From assembly GCA_029783825.1 (NCBI GenBank), contig JAREIK010002441.1:22612-86611 (forward strand): a DNA stretch of 64,000 nt, given 5' to 3'. The notes beneath the pieces are model-generated. The model had not been told where the DNA came from. It saw only the letters and a program-made list of their open reading frames with translations, and ran no database searches. Below, piece after piece: positions 49,941 to 62,521 of the stretch (within the stretch, counting starts at the first letter, position 1; the number at the start of each line of letters is the position of its first letter). This stretch comes from Sapria himalayana (Eukaryota > Streptophyta > Magnoliopsida > Malpighiales > Rafflesiaceae). The position numbers were made by a program, and so were the translations under genes.

Positions 49941-52900
49941 AAATTATTTTAATTATTCAGTATAATTTTAATTTTAATTATTTATCAGTTTATTTTTATA
50001 GAAATATTAATTACAAAATAATTTATTAGTGAGACAGATCTAATTTAATATAGACTGGTATACCCAAAATAATAATGAATAAATCACAATATTATATTTT
50101 TCATTATAATTTTAAATATTCATTTTAATTATTTATTTGTTTATTTTTATATAAATATTAATTAAAAATAAAGTATGAGTTAGACAAATATAATTTATAT
50201 AAATTAATTTTCATCAAAAAAATATGGATAAAGTTTTTAAAATAAAAGAAATTTCAAAACAACAAATTATTATATTGTAATATATTTTGATTTCGTCTGA
50301 ATCATTTTAGGTATTTTTATTATATTTTAATTGATATCTATCTTATTAATAATATATTATTAATTTATTTTTTGATCATTTTTAGAATATTTATCCATAA
50401 TATTGTTTATATTGAATTTATATGATATATAAATATAATGATTATTATAACTAAATATTGAATTCACATTTTAAAAAAATTTAAAAATTAATATATTTTG
50501 AAATGTTATAACCTTTGAAAATATAAAAAAATTATAAAAATAAATATTTTGTTATTTTAATTTTTAAATAAAACCAATAAACCACCTAATGCATACACAG
50601 TTAAATGAGTAAACTCCTAAGGCCCGTAATGCCTAAATACATAAACCATTAAACTGCTATATACTACTTAATAATTAAGAAATCTAATTTTTATTTCAAT
50701 TTATTATTATTTTAAATATTCATTTTAATTATTTATAAGTTTATTTTTAAAAATATTTATTACAAAATAAAGTATGAGTGGGACAAATATAATTTAAATA
50801 ATTTATTTTTATTTATAAAAAATATATACGCTTATAAAACAAGTAAAATTTTAAAAATTTAAAAGTTTTATCCAGTAATATTTTTTACTTTAATTTAGAA
50901 TCAATTTGGGTTTCGTAAATATTTTTTAATTAATATAAATCTTATTAATAATAGATTATTAATTTAATTTCTGATCATTATTATAATATATATCATTAAA
51001 ATTGTTTATATTGAATTTATATGATATATAATTAGTAAGATTAATATAATTATACATAGTATTCACATTTCAAAAAATTTTAAATATTATTATATTTTCA
51101 AAGTTATAACCTATGAAAATGAGAAAAAATTATAATTTTTTTTTGTTATTTTATTGTTTTAATAAAACCTATAAACCACTAAATACCTAAAAACATAAAT
51201 CGCTAAAGTCATAAACGACAAAACCTCTAAATACTTAAAATATTAAACTGGTATACATTAATAATAATTCATAAATCTCATTTTAATTTTTATTCAGTAT
51301 AATTTTTAATTTTTATTTTAATTATTTATTAGTTTATTTTTATAGAAATATTAATTACAAAATAAATTATTAGAGAGACAAATATAATTTAAATTAGACT
51401 GGTATACCCAAATAATAAAGATTAAATATCTATATTATTTTTTTAATTATAATTGTAAATATTCATTTTAATTATTTATTTGTTTATTTTTATATAAATA
51501 TTAATTAAAAAATAAATTATTAGTTAGATAAATATAATTTATATAAATTAATTTTAATCAAAAAAATATGGATAAACTTTTTAAAAGAAAAATAAATTTC
51601 AAAACAACAAAATATTATATAGTAATATATTTTAATTTCTTTTGAATCATTTTAAAATTTTTTATTATATTTTAATTGATATCTTTCTCATTTATAATAG
51701 ATTATTAATTTATTTTTTGATCTTTATTAGAATATTTATCAATAAAATTACTTAATGTTGAATTTATATGATATATAAATATAATTATTATTATAACTAA
51801 ATATTGAATTCACCTATGAAAATAACAAAAAATAATAAAAATAAATATTTTGTTATTATAATTTTTAAATAAAACCTATAAACCACTAAATGCTTACACT
51901 GTTAAATCAGTAAACTCCTAAGGCCCGTAATCCATAAATACATAAACCATTAAACCGCTATATGCTACTTAATAAATATTTGAATTTATTATTATTTTAA
52001 ATATTCATTTTTATTATTTATGAGTTTATTTTTATTGAAATATTTATTACAAAATAAATTATGAGTGTGACAAATATAATTTAAATAATTTATTTTTAAT
52101 CAAAACAAATATATACGCTTATAAAAGAAGTTAAAATTTTAAAATTAAAAATTATTATCCAATAATATTTTTTACTTTAATTTTGAATCAATTTGGGTTT
52201 TGTAAATATTTTTTAATCAATATCTATCTTATTATTAATAGTTTATTAATTTAATTTTTGATCATTATTATAATATCTATCAATAAAATTGTTTATATTG
52301 AATTTATATGATATATACTTAATAAAATTATTATAACTAAATATTGTATTTACATTTCAAAAAATTTTAAATATTATTATATTTTCAAAGGTATACATTA
52401 ATAACTATATTATTATTTCAAATTATAACTATATTATTATATTTTCAAGAAAATGACAAAAAATTTCAAATTTTTTTTTGTTATTTTATTATTTAAATAA
52501 AACCTATAAACCACTAAATGCCTAAAAACATAAATCGCTAAACTCCTAAACGACAAAACTTCTTAAAATTTAAAGTATTAAATTGGTATACATTAATAAT
52601 AAATCATAAATCTCATTTTAATTTTTATTAAGTATAATTTTAAATTTTTATTTTAATTATTTATTTGTTTATTTTTATAAAATATTTATTACAAAATAAA
52701 TTATAAGTGTGAAAATATAATTTAAATAATTTATTTTTAATCAAAAAAAAATTTATACTATTATAAAAGAAGTAAAAATTTAAAAATTAAAAATATTTAT
52801 ACAGTAATTTATTATAGATTAATCTTGAATCGATTTGGGTATTATAAATATTTTTTAATTAATATTTATCTTATTATTAATAGTTTATTAATTTAATTTT

Positions 52901-55900
52901 TGATCATTATTATATTATCTATCAATAAAATTCTTTATATTGTATTTATATGATATATAATTATTTATATTAAAATAACTAAATAGTGTATTCACATTTC
53001 AAAAAATTTTAAATATTATTATATTTTCAAAGGTTATAACCTATGAAAATGACAAAAAATTACAAATTTTTTTTTGTTATTTTATTGTTTAAATAAAACC
53101 TATAAACGACTAAATGCCTAAAACTTAAATTGCTAAACTCCTAAACGACAAAACATTTAAATACTTAAACCATTAAATAGGTTTACATTAATAAAAAATC
53201 ATAAATCTCAATTTAATTTTTATTAAGTATGATTTTAAATTTTTATTTTAATTATTTATGAGTTTATTTTTATAGAAATATTAATTACAAAATAAAATAT
53301 TAGTAAGATAGATCTAATTTAAATAATTTATTTTTCATCAAAAAAAATATATATCCTTAAAAAAAGAGGCAGAATCTTAAAAACAAAAATTTATTATTTA
53401 GTAATATATTTTATTTTGATTTTGAATCATTTTAGATTTTGTAATTATATTTTATTTATATCATTCTTATTAATAATAGTTTATTAATTTTTTATTGATC
53501 ATTATTATAATATGTATTAATAAAATTATTTATATTGAGTTTACATTATATATAATTATTAAGATTATTATAACTAAATATTATATTCACATTTTAAAAA
53601 AAATTAAAAATTATTATATTTTCAAAGGTTATAACCTTCAAAAATTAAAAAAAAATCAAAAAATTAAATTTTTTATTTTTTCATTCTTTAAATAAAAACT
53701 ATAAATCACTAAAGACCTAAACACTTAAATCACTAAAGCCAATACACCTAAATATTTAAACCATTAAACTAGTATATCCTGAATAATAAATAATAAATCT
53801 CTATTTTATTTGTATTCATTATAGTTTTAAATATTCATTTTAATTATTTATTAGTTTAATTTTATAGAATTATAAATCAAAAATAAATTATGAGGAATAC
53901 AAATATAATTTAAATAATTTACTTTTAATAAAAAATATATAAACATATAAAAAGAAGCAAAACATCAAATATAGTATTATTTTGTAATATATTTTACTTT
54001 GATTTTGAATAAATTTACGTTTTGCAAATATATTTAAAATAATATCTATCTTATTAATAATAGTTTATTAATTTATTATTTGATCATTAATATAATATAT
54101 TTCAATATAATTATTTATATTGAATTTATATGATATATAATTATTAAGATTATCATAACTAAATATAGTATTCACATATTAACAAAATTTAAAAATTGAT
54201 ATATTTTCAAAGTTTATAACCTTCAAAAATGAGGAAAAAACAAAATTTTTTTTTGTTATATCATTGTTTAAATAAACTTATAAACCATTAAATGCCTAAA
54301 TACATAAATATCTAAACTTCTAAACCCCGAAGCCCCTAAATACCTAAACATTTAAACTCGTAAACCTTAAATATAATTTAAATAATTTATAAAAATATTA
54401 ATTACAAAATAAATTATAAGTGATACAAATATAATTTAAATAATATATTTTTGATCAAAAAAACATATAAGCTTATAAAATGATGCAAAGACTAAAAAAA
54501 AATTATTATTTAGTAATAAATTTTATTTTGATTTTGAATCATTTTAGGTTTTTTAATTATATTTTAATTTATAACTATCATTTTAATAATAGTTTATTAA
54601 TTTATTTTTTGATAATTGATTTAATATCTATCAATAAAATTGTTTATATTTAGTTTATATTATATATTGTTTTAATAATTATTATTACTAAATATCGTTG
54701 TCACATTTTTAATAAATTTTAAAATTAATATATTTTCAAATGTTATAACCTTTGAAAATTTGAATAAATATCAAAAACAAATTTTTTGTTATTTCATTGT
54801 TTGAATAAAACCTATAAACCATTAAATGCCTAAATACTTAAATCAATAACTTCAATATCTCGAATACCCTAAATAGATAAATTTTCTAAACATGTATATC
54901 CTAAATAATAAATAATAAATCATATTTTTATTTTTTTCATTAAAATTTTAAATACTAATTTTAATTATTTATTTGTTTATATTTATATAAATATTAATTC
55001 CAATATAAATTATAAGTTACACAAATATAATTTATATAAATTATATTTCCACAAAAAAATATAGATAAACTTAATAAAGAAGGAAAAATTAAAAAAAAAT
55101 ATTATATAGGAATATATTTTGCTTTGTTTCTGAATTATTTTGGGTTTTGTAATTATAATTTAATTGATATCTAACTTATTAAGAATAGATTATTAATTAA
55201 AATTTTGATCACAATTAGAATATTTATCAATAAATATGTTTATATTGAATTTATATGATATATAATTTTAATAATTATTATAACTAAATATTGTATTCAC
55301 TTTTAAAAAAAAGTTTTAAAATTTTTATATTGTCAAAGGTTATAACCTTTGAACATGTGAAAAAATAAAATAAAATATTTTTTTGTTATTTCATTATTTA
55401 AATAAAACCTATAAATCACTAAATGCCTAAACACTTAAATCACTAAACTAAAAAATGCAGATACCCCTAAATAGATAATCCTTTAAACCGGTATACCCTA
55501 AATAATAATTAATAAATCTTATTTTTATTTGTTTTCATTATAATTTAAAAAATTCATTATGACCATTAAGTTTTTTATTTATATATATATATATATTAAT
55601 CATAAAATAAATTATGAGTTAAAAATATAATTTATAAAAATTATTTTTCATCAAAAAATTGATAAGCTTATAAAAAGAATAAAAATTTAAAAACAAATAA
55701 TTATTATTCAGTAATATATTTTGCTTTGCTTTTAAATCATTTTAGGTTTTGATATTATATTTTAAGTAATATCAATCTTATTCATAATAGATTTTAATTT
55801 ATTATGTGATATTTATTAGAATATCTATCAATAAAATTGTTTATATTGAATTTATATGATATATAATTATTATAAATAAATATTGTATTCACTTTTGAAA

Positions 55901-56697
55901 AAAATTTAAAAATTATTATATTTTTAAAATTTTTAATCTTAAAAAATGAGAAAGAATACAAAAAAAAATTTATATGATATTTATTATATTGATAATAATT
56001 AAATAAAACCTATATACCACTAAATGTTTACTTACATAAATCAGTAGCTCATAAAACCCATAACCGCTAAATACATAAACCTTATAATATTTGTATACTA
56101 CATAATAAATAATAAATCTCATTTTTATTTCTATTTATTATAATTTTAAATATTTATTTTAATTATTTATATTTTAATTTTAAAAAAATTAATTACAAAA
56201 TAAATTTCGAGCGAGACAGATATTATTTAAATAATTTATTTTTAATTATAAAAAATATAAGCTTATAAAAAGATGGAAAATTTTAAAAATTAAATATTAT
56301 TATTTAGTAATATATTTTGATTTGATTTTGAATCATTTTGTGTTATGTAAATATATTTTAATTAATATTTATATTATTAATAATAGTTTATAAATTTAAT
56401 TTTTTATCATTATTATAATATCTATAATTAAAATTGTTTATATTGAATTTATATGATATATAATTAGTAAGATTAATATAATTATACATAGTTTTCAATT
56501 TTCAAAAGATTTTAAAAATTATTTTATTTTTAAAGGTTATAACCTTTCAAAATCTAAAAAAAATCAAAAAAAAATTATTTTTATTATATAAATAAAACCT
56601 ATATACCACTAAATACCTAAAAACATAAATTGTTAAACTTCTAAACGACAAAACCCTTAAATATTCGATCCATTAAACCAATATACCATATATAATT
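49941..56697 (-). repeat. Satellite array, reverse block from module copy 2 to LTR-like insert
   Basis: About 11-12 reverse units contain no gene. The part at 53,320-55,500 is a higher-order copy of 34,140-36,530, and 55,990-56,697 corresponds to the start of 28,650 and 36,540. One unit near 52,380-52,450 has its palindrome replaced by a local duplication of ATAACTATATTATTAT. Confidence 0.92.
53320..55500 (-). repeat. Higher-order satellite block, copy B'
   Basis: This is the counterpart of 34,140-36,530 at an offset of about 19.2 kb. It has the same order of unit types, including the fused unit at about 54,365. Confidence 0.72.
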
Positions 56698-57260
56698 TTT
56701 GGGCAATTATGCTTCCACAGTAGTGAGATTGAGATACAGAAACACAGAACCAACAGATAACAAGCAAATATATATATCCCAATTCAGCAACCATCCATGA
56801 TAGAATCAAAAAATGAGAAATAAACACCGAAAATAATGTGGTTCGCTAGTCACCCAGTACGACTAGCTAAATCACCCAGAAAATGATTATGCAGTACAGA
56901 TTAAACTAACAGAAATGTCTTAGAGTATGCAGCACACAGAATAGACGTGATAAATCACGCAGAGAGAAGAGAGAGAGATGATGAACAGTTCCATTGCTCC
57001 AAAAAAAGCCACCCAAAAATAAAATTACAAAACATTTTATACTAAAATTTCTCTCGGTTCATTTAACCGGAGCAGTTCGGATCATGAGACGTGTCAGGCT
57101 CTGCTATAATTTCGGCCAGCTGTCCATTCAGCGAGACCTCTGTTATTGTGCTACTACTGTATCCAAGGCCTTTTAATATTTCCTTTTCGACACTTAAATC
57201 AAAATATTAAAAAAGAATAAATAGTTGGTTATATAAACAGATTATCAAAAAAATAATTAC
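56698..57260. mobile_element. Unidentified insert, possibly a Ty1/copia LTR fragment
   Basis: About 560 bp of normal base composition interrupt the satellite just after an octamer segment. GAAATAAACACCGAAAATAA followed by GTGGTTCGCTAGTCACCC resembles the conserved ACGTGGTTCGG region seen in LTRs of many plant copia elements. No paired LTR, primer-binding site or coding sequence is present. The open frame at 56,994-57,176 shows no recognisable domain. Near the right end TTTTAATATTT and AAATATTAAAA form an inverted repeat. The retrotransposon reading is from memory of the motif and is tentative. Confidence 0.4.
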
Positions 57261-57325
57261 ATATACAGTAATAATAAATCTTAAATCTCATTTTAATTTG
57301 TATTCATTATATTTTTAAATATTCA

Positions 57326-57415
57326 TTTTAAATATTAATTTTAAATATTAATTTTAAATATTAATTTTAAATATTAATTTTAAATATTAATTTTAAATAT
57401 TAATTTTAAATATTT
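57326..57415. repeat. 13-bp minisatellite, ~7 copies
   Basis: TTTTAAATATTAA repeats with an exact 13-bp period, with AAATATT at 57,330, 57,343, 57,356, 57,369, 57,382, 57,395 and 57,408. It expands a TTTTAAATATTCATTTTAA stretch that is single in normal units. Confidence 0.93.
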
Positions 57416-58365
57416 ATTAGTTTATTTTTAATTTAAATATTAATTACAAAATAAATAATTAGTCAGACAAATATAATATTAATAATTTACTTTTAAAAAA
57501 AATATAATCTTATAAAAAGAAGTAAAAATTTAAAAACAAAAAATTATTATTTAGTAATAATTTTACATTGATTTTGAATCATTTTAGGTTTTGTAATTAT
57601 ATTTTAATTTATATCTATCATATTAATAATAGTTTATTAATTCATTTTTTGATAATTGATATCATATCTATCGATAAAATTATATATAATTTTTTTATAT
57701 TATATATAATTATAAGGATTATTATTACTAAATATTTTATTCACATTTTAAAGAAATTTTAAAATTATTATATTTTCAAATGTTATAACCTTTGAAAATG
57801 TTAAAAAATAATAAATATAATTTTTATGTTATTTCATTGTTTAAATAAATCCTATAAACCACTATATGCGTAAATACTTAAATCAATACCTCCTAAATCT
57901 CGAAAACCCTAAATAGATAATCATTTTAAACTGGTATACCGTAAAGAATAAATAATGAATCTAAATATTATTTTTTTCATTATAATTTAAAATATTCATT
58001 TTAATTATTTATTCGTTTATTTTTATAAAATTATTAATTACAGAATAAATTGAGTTAGACAAATATAATTTATATTATTATTTTTCATCAAAAAAATATA
58101 GATAAACTTTTTAAAAGAAAAAAAATTCAAACAAAAAATTATTATATAGTAATATATTTTGCTTTGTTTCTGAATCATTATAAGTTTTTTAATTATATTT
58201 AAATTGATATCTATGTTATTAATAATAGATTATTAATTTATTCTTTGATCATTATTAGAATATTTATCAATAAAAATATTTATATTTAATTTATATGCTA
58301 TATAAATATAATGATTATTATAACTAAATATTGTCTTCACTTTTGAAAAAAATTTAAAAATTATT

Positions 58366-58397
58366 ATATTTTCAAAGGTTATAACCTTTGAAAATAT
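58366..58397. repeat. 32-bp perfect palindrome of the satellite unit
   Basis: The symmetry runs from ATATTTTC to GAAAATAT, the same as at 14,659-14,690 although the two lie 44 kb apart. Confidence 0.92.
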
Positions 58398-59304
58398 CAA
58401 AATATAAAAAAAATAAATTTTTTGATATTTTTTTTAAATAACACGTATAAACCACTAAATGCATGCACAATTAAATCAGTAGACTCCTAAACCCTGTAAT
58501 GAAAAAATACATAAACCATTTAACCACTATATACTACTTAATAATTAATAAATCTAATTTTTAATTCTATTTATTATAATTTTAAATATTCATTTTAATT
58601 ATTTATTAGTTTATTTTTATAGAAATATTTATTACAAAATAAATTATAAGTGCAAAAAATATAATTTAAAAAATATATATGCTTATAAAAGAAGTAAAAT
58701 TTTAAAAATTAAAAATTGTAATACATAAATATATTTTACTATAATTTTGAATCAATTTGGGTTTTGTACTTTTTTATTAATTAATATCTATCTTAATATC
58801 AATAGTTTATAAATTTTAATTTTGATCATTATTATAATATATATCAATAAAATTGTTTATATTGAATTTATATGATATATAATTATTAATATTATTATAA
58901 CTAAGTTTTGTATTCACATTTCAAAATATTTTAAATATTATTATATTTACAAAGGTTATAACCTATGAAAATGAGAAAAAATTATAGAAATTTTTTTTGA
59001 TATTTTATTTTTTTAAATAAAACATATAAACCACTAAAAGCCTAAAAACATAAATTGCTAAAATCTAAAATGAAAAAACATCTAAATACTTAATCCATTA
59101 AAGTGGTATACCGTAATAATAAATAATAAATCTCATTTTAAATTTATTCAGTATAATTTAAAATTTTTATTTTAAATATTTATCAGTTTATTTTTATAGA
59201 AATATTAATTACAAAATAATTTATTAGTGAGACAGATCTATTTTAAATAATTTATTTTTTATCAAAAAAAAATATAAGCTTATAAAAAGAGGCAAAATTT
59301 TAAA

Positions 59305-59325
59305 AAAAAAATTTATTAAAATGAA
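59305..59325. other. Satellite orientation switch (reverse to forward)
   Basis: The reverse unit reads AGGCAAAATTTTAAAA and stops. From ATTAAAATGAAATTTATT onward the forward unit runs on. The turn occurs within about 20 bp of A/T-only sequence. Confidence 0.85.
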
Positions 59326-60430
59326 ATTTATTATTTATTATTAATGTATACCAGTTTAATTGTTTAAGTATTTAGAAGTTTTTTCTTTTAGGAGTTTAGC
59401 GATTTATGTTTTTAGGTATTTAGTGGTTTATAGATTTTATTTAAACAATAAAATAACAAAAAAATTTGTAATTTTTTCTCATTTTAAAAGGTCATAACCT
59501 TTGAAAATATAATAATATTTAACATTTTTTGAAATGTGAATATAATAATTAGTTATAATAATAATAATAATTTTATATCATATAAATTCAATACAAACAA
59601 TTTTATTGATAGATATTATAATAATGATCAAAAATTAAATTAATAAACTATTAATAATAAGATAGATATTAATTAAAAAATATTTACAAAACTCAAATTG
59701 ATTCAGAATTAAAGAAAAATATATTACTTAATAATAACTTTTAATTTTTAAATTTTTACTTCTTTTATAAGCATATATATATTTTTTGATTAAAAATAAA
59801 TTATATAAATTATATTTGTCTTACTCATAATTTATTTTGTAATAAATAGTTATATAAATATAAACTAATAAATAATTAAAATGAAATTTATTATTTATTA
59901 TTAATGTATACCAGTTTAATTTTTAAGTATTTAGAAGTTTTTTCTTTTAGGAGTTTAGCGATTTATGTTTTTAGGTATTTAGTGGTTTATAGGTTTTATT
60001 TAAATAATAAAATAACAAAAAAAAATTTGTAATTTTTTCTCATTTTAAAAGGTCATAACCTTTGAAAATATAATAATATTTAACATTTTTTGAAATGTGA
60101 ATATAATATTTAGTTATAATAATATTAATAATTTTATATAATATATATTCAATATAAACAATTTTATTGATAGTTATTATAATAATGATCAAAAATTAAA
60201 TTAATAAACTATTAATAATATGATAGATATTAAATAAAAAATATTTACAAAACCCAAATTGATTCAGAATTAAAGTAAAATATATTACTTAATAATAATT
60301 TTTAATTTTTAAATTTTTACTTCTTTTATAAGCGTATATATATTTTTTGATTAAAAATAAATTATTTAAATAATATGTGTCGCACTCATAATTTATTTAG
60401 TAATAAAACTTTCTATAAAAATAAATTATT
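59322..60430 (+). repeat. Recent tandem duplication of one satellite unit
   Basis: The units starting at about 59,322 and 59,880 agree almost base for base for several hundred bases, including the rare TTAGAAGTTTTTTCTTTTAG and AAAAGGTCATAACCTTTG. Neighbouring units elsewhere are far more diverged. Confidence 0.85.
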
Positions 60431-60729
60431 AAATAATTAATATGAATATTTAAAATAATAATAAATTAAAATATAAATTCAATTTATTAAGTAGTATATA
60501 GCAGTTTAACGGTTTATGTATTTAGGCATTACGGGGTTTAGAAGTTTACTAATATAACTATGTGTGCATTTAGTGGTTTATAGGTTTTATTTAAAAAATA
60601 AAATAACATAAAATTTATTTTTATTATATTTTAATATTTCCAAAGGTTATAACCTTGAAAATATAATAATTTTTATATTTAATTCAAAAGTGAATTCAAT
60701 ATTTAGTTATAATAATCATTATATTTATA

Positions 60730-61911
60730 TATCATATAAATTAAATATAAATAATTTTATTGATAAATATTTTAATAATGATCAAAAAATAAATTAATAA
60801 TCTATTATTAATAAGTTAGATATCAATTAAAATATAATTACAAAACCTAAAATGATTCAGAAGAAAAGCAAAATATATTACTATATAATAATTTTTTGCT
60901 TAATTTTTTTTTTTCTTTTAAAAAGTTGATCTATAATTTTTTGATGAAAAACAATTTCTATAAATTATATTTATCTAACTCAATTTATTTTGTAATTAAT
61001 ATTTATATATAAATAAACAAATAAATAATTAAAATGAATATTTAGAATTATAATTAAAAAAAATGAAATTTATTATTTATTATTTAGGGATACTGGTCTA
61101 ATTTAAATTAGATTTGTATCACTAATAATTTATTTGTAATTAATATTTCTATAAAATAAATTGATAAATAATTAAAATAAAAATTTAAAATTATACTGAA
61201 TAAAAATTAAAATGAGATTTATGATTTATTATTAATATATACCAGTTTAATGATTTAAGTATTTAGAGGTTTTGTCGTTAGGAGTTTAGCGATTTATATT
61301 TTTAGGCTTTTACTGGTTTATAGGTTTTATTTAAAAAAATAAAATAACAAAAAAAATTTCTATAATTTTTTACCATTTTCATAGGTTATAACATTTGAAA
61401 ATATAATAATATTTAAAATTTTTTGAAATTTTAATACAATATTTTGTTATAAAAATATTAATAATTATATATCATATAAATTTAATATAAATAATTTTAT
61501 TGATAGATATTATAATAATGATTAAATATTAAATTTATAAACTATTAATATTAAGATAGATATTAATTAAAAAATATTTACAAAACCCAATTTGATTCAA
61601 AATTAAAGTATCTTATATTACTTGATAATAATTTTTAATTTTTAAATTTATACTTCTTTTATAAGCATATATTTTTATAAGATAAATAATATATTATTAA
61701 AATTATATTTGTCCCACTCATAATTTATTTTGTAATAAATATTTTTAAATTAATACACTAATAAATAATTAAAATGAATATTTAAAATATAATAAATAGA
61801 AATAAAAATTAGATTTATTAATTATTAAGTACTGTTTAGCGGTTTAATGGTTTATGTATTTAGGCATTACGGGGTTTAGGAGTTTACTGATTTAACTTTA
61901 TATGGATTTAG
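60730..61911 (+). repeat. hAT-linked satellite block, copy C (inverted)
   Basis: Read in reverse, this matches 18,493-19,640 and 45,104-46,280. It has ATATAAAGTTAAATCAG next to the transposon, the ATTTATCTTATAAAAATAT variant, TCAAGTAATATAAG, the contracted GGGATAC and the ATAAATTGAG contraction. Confidence 0.8.
61904..61911. repeat. Left target-site duplication of hAT copy 3
   Basis: GGATTTAG, in reverse CTAAATCC, differs by one base from the CTAAATGC beside copy 2. The partner lies beyond the window. Confidence 0.7.
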
Positions 61912-62109
61912 TAGGGCTGCTCACGCAACTTGGAGATTCACGACCCAACCCGAAGTCTTGTCCCGAAAGAATCGGGACAGAGAAAATCCATTGACTTTGA
62001 CTTTTCCCGTCTTTTTTGTCACGTATTTTTTCCTTTGGGAAGGTTCCGGATCTTAAGCAATATCCATCCCCAGAACCATCCCATGCTAAAAAACCTATAC
62101 TACAACCAA

Positions 62110-62111
<2 letters not shown>

Positions 62112-62162
<51 letters not shown>
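62112..62162. repeat. Long TA microsatellite inside hAT copy 3
   Basis: About 25 uninterrupted AT units occupy the place of the mixed TA/CATA tract of copy 1 and the 8-unit tract of copy 2. The length is likely unstable and prone to assembly error. Confidence 0.93.
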
Positions 62163-62163
<1 letters not shown>

Positions 62164-62521
62164 CATGAAGATGCCACCAATTCAGCTACTTCCCATCCAA
62201 TTCTGACGCACCTATTGATGTTCCGACGAGTTCCAAGCCACCTCACACCATTCCAGCAGTGTTCAGTTAGGTCCAGCCCTTGTCCGTCACACTTCTGGTT
62301 GCCTCCATCATGTCTAAGATGCCACCGGCCTTTTGGTTTGTTTTTCTGATGAGAATTGAGTGATTAATTATTATTATTTATCTCAGTCAGTTTTGTTGAG
62401 TATTGGTTGTGGTGTTGTGGTTGGGCCGAATGAGTGGGCTGAATGAGTTACAGTCAGTTTTGTAGAGCTTGCTTGTTTGAAAAATTTATATGTAATTATG
62501 CTTAACATATCATATTAATTA

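Larger units (their letters stand above)
57261..59316 (-). repeat. Satellite array, last reverse block
   Basis: These are about three and a half reverse units, including a 13-bp minisatellite expansion at 57,326-57,415 and a 32-bp perfect palindrome at 58,366-58,397. The block ends inside a unit at the orientation switch. The open frame at 57,568-57,762 is satellite. Confidence 0.92.
59317..61911 (+). repeat. Satellite array, second forward block up to hAT copy 3
   Basis: Forward units contain no gene. The first two units are near-identical tandem copies, and the last ~1.2 kb is the inverted counterpart of the blocks next to hAT copies 1 and 2. Confidence 0.92.

Noticed and set aside
61930..62163. 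Open frame of 77 codons ending in Tyr-Ile repeats
   Set aside because: It covers the subterminal region and TA tract upstream of the transposase in copy 3, with no similarity to a protein domain.
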